From Candidatus Nomurabacteria bacterium (lineage in GTDB: Bacteria > Patescibacteriota > Minisyncoccia > Phycocordibacterales > UBA5272), in assembly GCA_029288775.1 (NCBI GenBank), contig JARIGQ010000009.1, positions 1-37,361 of the forward strand: a stretch of DNA of 37,361 bases, in the 5' to 3' direction. The position numbers and the translations under genes were made by a program. This document shows positions 35,835 to 37,361 of this stretch, piece after piece. Position 1 is the stretch's first letter. Every line of letters begins with the position of its first letter. The notes under the pieces are model-generated. The model was not told the DNA's origin and did no database searches. It worked only from the letters and a program-made list of their open reading frames with translations.

Positions 35835-37328
35835 ATGGATCTACTTATCATAGAGGCCGGAATTATCGCAGGAGCAATAGGCACTGCGTTTGGTTGGGTT
35901 GTGCGCCACTATGTGGCGAAGTTTCGTCGGGGCACGGTTGAGCAAGAGCTTGAACAACTTGTATTAAATGCACGCAAAGAAGCGCATCGTCTCGAAGAAG
36001 AAGCATTAACCCGCGCCCAAGAAATGCGTAGCGAACTTGAAAAAAGCAAGGAGCGCTTGGAGATGCAGGAAGAGCGACTGTTTAAGCGTGACGCGGAGCT
36101 CACACAAGAAATGGACACCCTCCGTCAGAAAGCAAAAGAACTAGAATCTTTTAAAGAAAAGATTGTCGAAAAGGAGAAGGCTCTTGCTTCCAAGTATGAA
36201 GAGGCGTCCGGTTTATCTCGAGAAGAGGCTCGTGCTTTTCTCTTTGATAAGTTATCCAAAGAGTATGAAGAAGATTTGCAATCGCGTATGCTCAAGCTTT
36301 CCCGCGATGGCGAGCAAAAGCTAGAAGGGCGAGCACGAGATATTTTGGTAAATTGTGTATATCGTATTGCCAATCAAAATGTTTCTTCATTCACCTCTTC
36401 TACGGTTGAAATTTCCGATGAAGAAATTAAAGGGAAGATCATTGGTAAGGAAGGTCGTAATATTAAAACATTCGAACGCTTGGCGGGTGTAGAGCTTCTG
36501 GTGGATGAGGCACCAAACGGTATTGTGGTTTCCTGTTTTGATTCGGTGCGTCGTGCAATTGCGGTAAATGCGCTCGAGATGCTCATCAAGGATGGCCGCA
36601 TTCAGCCAGCAAAAATCGAAGAGTGTATCGATAAAGCAAAGCGTGATATTGGGCTTTTTATTCGAAAAAAAGGAGAAGAGGCAGTGCTTGCGTGTGGGTT
36701 ACTTGCAATTCCTGATGAACTTATTCCAATTCTGGGGCGTCTATGTTTTCGTACAAGTTACGGGCAGAATGTGTTGGATCACTCAATTGAGATGGCACAT
36801 ATCGCAGGCCTTCTTGCACAAGAACTCGGTGCAGATGTACATGTAGCGAAGGCAGGAGCGCTGCTTCATGATATTGGCAAAGCGGTTGATCATGAAATTC
36901 CTGGTACCCATGTAGAAATCGGACGCAAGATCCTTGCAAAATACGGCATGGATTCTCGCATTATCCAGGCGATGCAGTCGCATCATGAAGAATATCCGTA
37001 TGAAACTATCGAAAGCGTTATCGTTCAAGTGGCGGATGCTGTTTCCGGCGGACGTCCGGGAGCACGTCGAGATACAGTAGATCGCTACATACACCGTCTT
37101 CAGGATTTGGAAGCTATTGCGCTCGCATTTACAGGCATTGAGCGGGCATATGCACTTCAGGCTGGGCGAGAGATTCGTGTCTTCGTTGCTCCAACTCTGG
37201 TGTCTGATATGCAAGCTCGAAACCTTGCACGACAAATTGCTATTCGTATTGAACAAGAGCTCAGGTATCCGGGAGAGATAAAGATTAATGTCATACGCGA
37301 GTCGCGAGTTATTGAAATCGCGCGTTAG
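35835..37328 (+). CDS. rny: Ribonuclease Y
   Basis: A 497-aa membrane-anchored endoribonuclease that initiates mRNA decay. Domains in order: N-terminal membrane helix (about 3-24, LLIIEAGIIAGAIGTAFGWVV), a long Glu/Lys/Arg-rich coiled coil (about 35-175), a KH RNA-binding domain (about 190-255, GKIIGKEGRNIKTFERLAGVELLVDE) and an HD phosphohydrolase domain (HSIEMAHIAGLLAQELG, then GALLHDIGKAVDHE and AMQSHHEE). The C-terminal region has PGARRDTVDRYIHRLQDLE, typical of RNase Y. It is slightly shorter than the usual about 520 aa. The ATG is supported by the membrane helix directly following. The start of a possible terminator (GCGGCGCCCG) is cut by the window end. Confidence 0.97.
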   Translation: MDLLIIEAGIIAGAIGTAFGWVVRHYVAKFRRGTVEQELEQLVLNARKEAHRLEEEALTRAQEMRSELEKSKERLEMQEERLFKRDAELTQEMDTLRQKAKELESFKEKIVEKEKALASKYEEASGLSREEARAFLFDKLSKEYEEDLQSRMLKLSRDGEQKLEGRARDILVNCVYRIANQNVSSFTSSTVEISDEEIKGKIIGKEGRNIKTFERLAGVELLVDEAPNGIVVSCFDSVRRAIAVNALEMLIKDGRIQPAKIEECIDKAKRDIGLFIRKKGEEAVLACGLLAIPDELIPILGRLCFRTSYGQNVLDHSIEMAHIAGLLAQELGADVHVAKAGALLHDIGKAVDHEIPGTHVEIGRKILAKYGMDSRIIQAMQSHHEEYPYETIESVIVQVADAVSGGRPGARRDTVDRYIHRLQDLEAIALAFTGIERAYALQAGREIRVFVAPTLVSDMQARNLARQIAIRIEQELRYPGEIKINVIRESRVIEIAR

Positions 37329-37361
37329 GTAGAAGTAGAGAAAAAGAAAAAGCGGCGCCCG

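Noticed and set aside
37352-37361. Terminator of rny
   Set aside because: The sequence GCGGCGCCCG after an A-rich run may be the left arm of a hairpin, but it is cut off by the window end.
1-37361. CRISPR arrays, insertion sequences, tRNA or rRNA genes
   Set aside because: No regularly spaced repeats, transposase reading frames or tRNA-like cloverleaf signatures were noticed on either strand by eye.

Overview
This window looks like chromosomal DNA from a member of the Patescibacteria (Candidate Phyla Radiation), most likely a Parcubacteria-type lineage. That placement is inferred from gene content and style, not from a marker-gene tree. The supporting points are a compact gene layout, a type IV secretion-like locus with the VirB4 functions in two ORFs and a PrgI-family protein, a trigger factor without its prolyl isomerase domain, RNase Y, many small membrane or secreted proteins of unknown function, and mostly leaderless genes. 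TGA is used as a normal stop (for example where the 210-aa gene overlaps comM), so the UGA=Gly code of Gracilibacteria does not apply.

Layout. From 1 to 10068, minus strand: a T4SS-like cluster. In transcription order it holds an EF-hand membrane protein, a secreted 556-aa protein, a VirB6/TrbL-like polytopic protein, a cytosolic 255-aa protein, a PrgI-like protein, a TraC/VirB4 N-domain-like protein, a VirB4 ATPase, a secreted Ig/PKD-like protein and a partial membrane protein. From 10093 to 17517, still minus: lnt-like, ksgA, a UvrD/PcrA helicase, a 96-aa protein and a 996-aa coiled-coil membrane protein. From 17715 to 22893: a LysM/M23 peptidase (+), then minus-strand genes for a HExxH protein, ComM, a membrane protein, a NYN-domain protein and ribosomal protein S15. 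From 23018 to 25190, plus: a tyrosine recombinase, an Hfq of betaproteobacterial type, and exonuclease III. From 25227 to 29300, minus: tpiA-pgk, an ECF-like sigma factor, a putative anti-sigma, a secreted helical protein, and a separate 2H phosphoesterase. From 29472 to 32413, plus: nusA-ppa-tig. From 32480 to 35000: a DoxX-like protein and rsmE (-), a probable structured ncRNA (+), and a GC-rich polytopic membrane protein (-). From 35202 to 37328, plus: clpP and rny.

Two styles of gene expression coexist. At least fourteen resident genes have an extended -10 element (TGn-TATACT, TACACT or TAGAGT) ending about 6-10 nt before the start codon, usually 6-7. This predicts leaderless mRNAs, and these genes generally show no Shine-Dalgarno. 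By contrast, three visibly GC-richer genes (hfq, the 2H phosphoesterase and the 296-aa membrane protein) have Shine-Dalgarno sequences and their own terminators, and two of them have TTGACA-N17 promoters. They look like recently acquired stand-alone cassettes.

The observations most worth a second look are: the orphan ncRNA with its array of AAAAGAC motifs; the terminator hairpin wrapped around the promoter and start codon of the VirB6-like gene; the transferred Hfq; the sigma/anti-sigma pair that starts inside pgk; and the T4SS-like locus as a whole. No tRNA, rRNA, CRISPR array or insertion sequence was recognised by eye.
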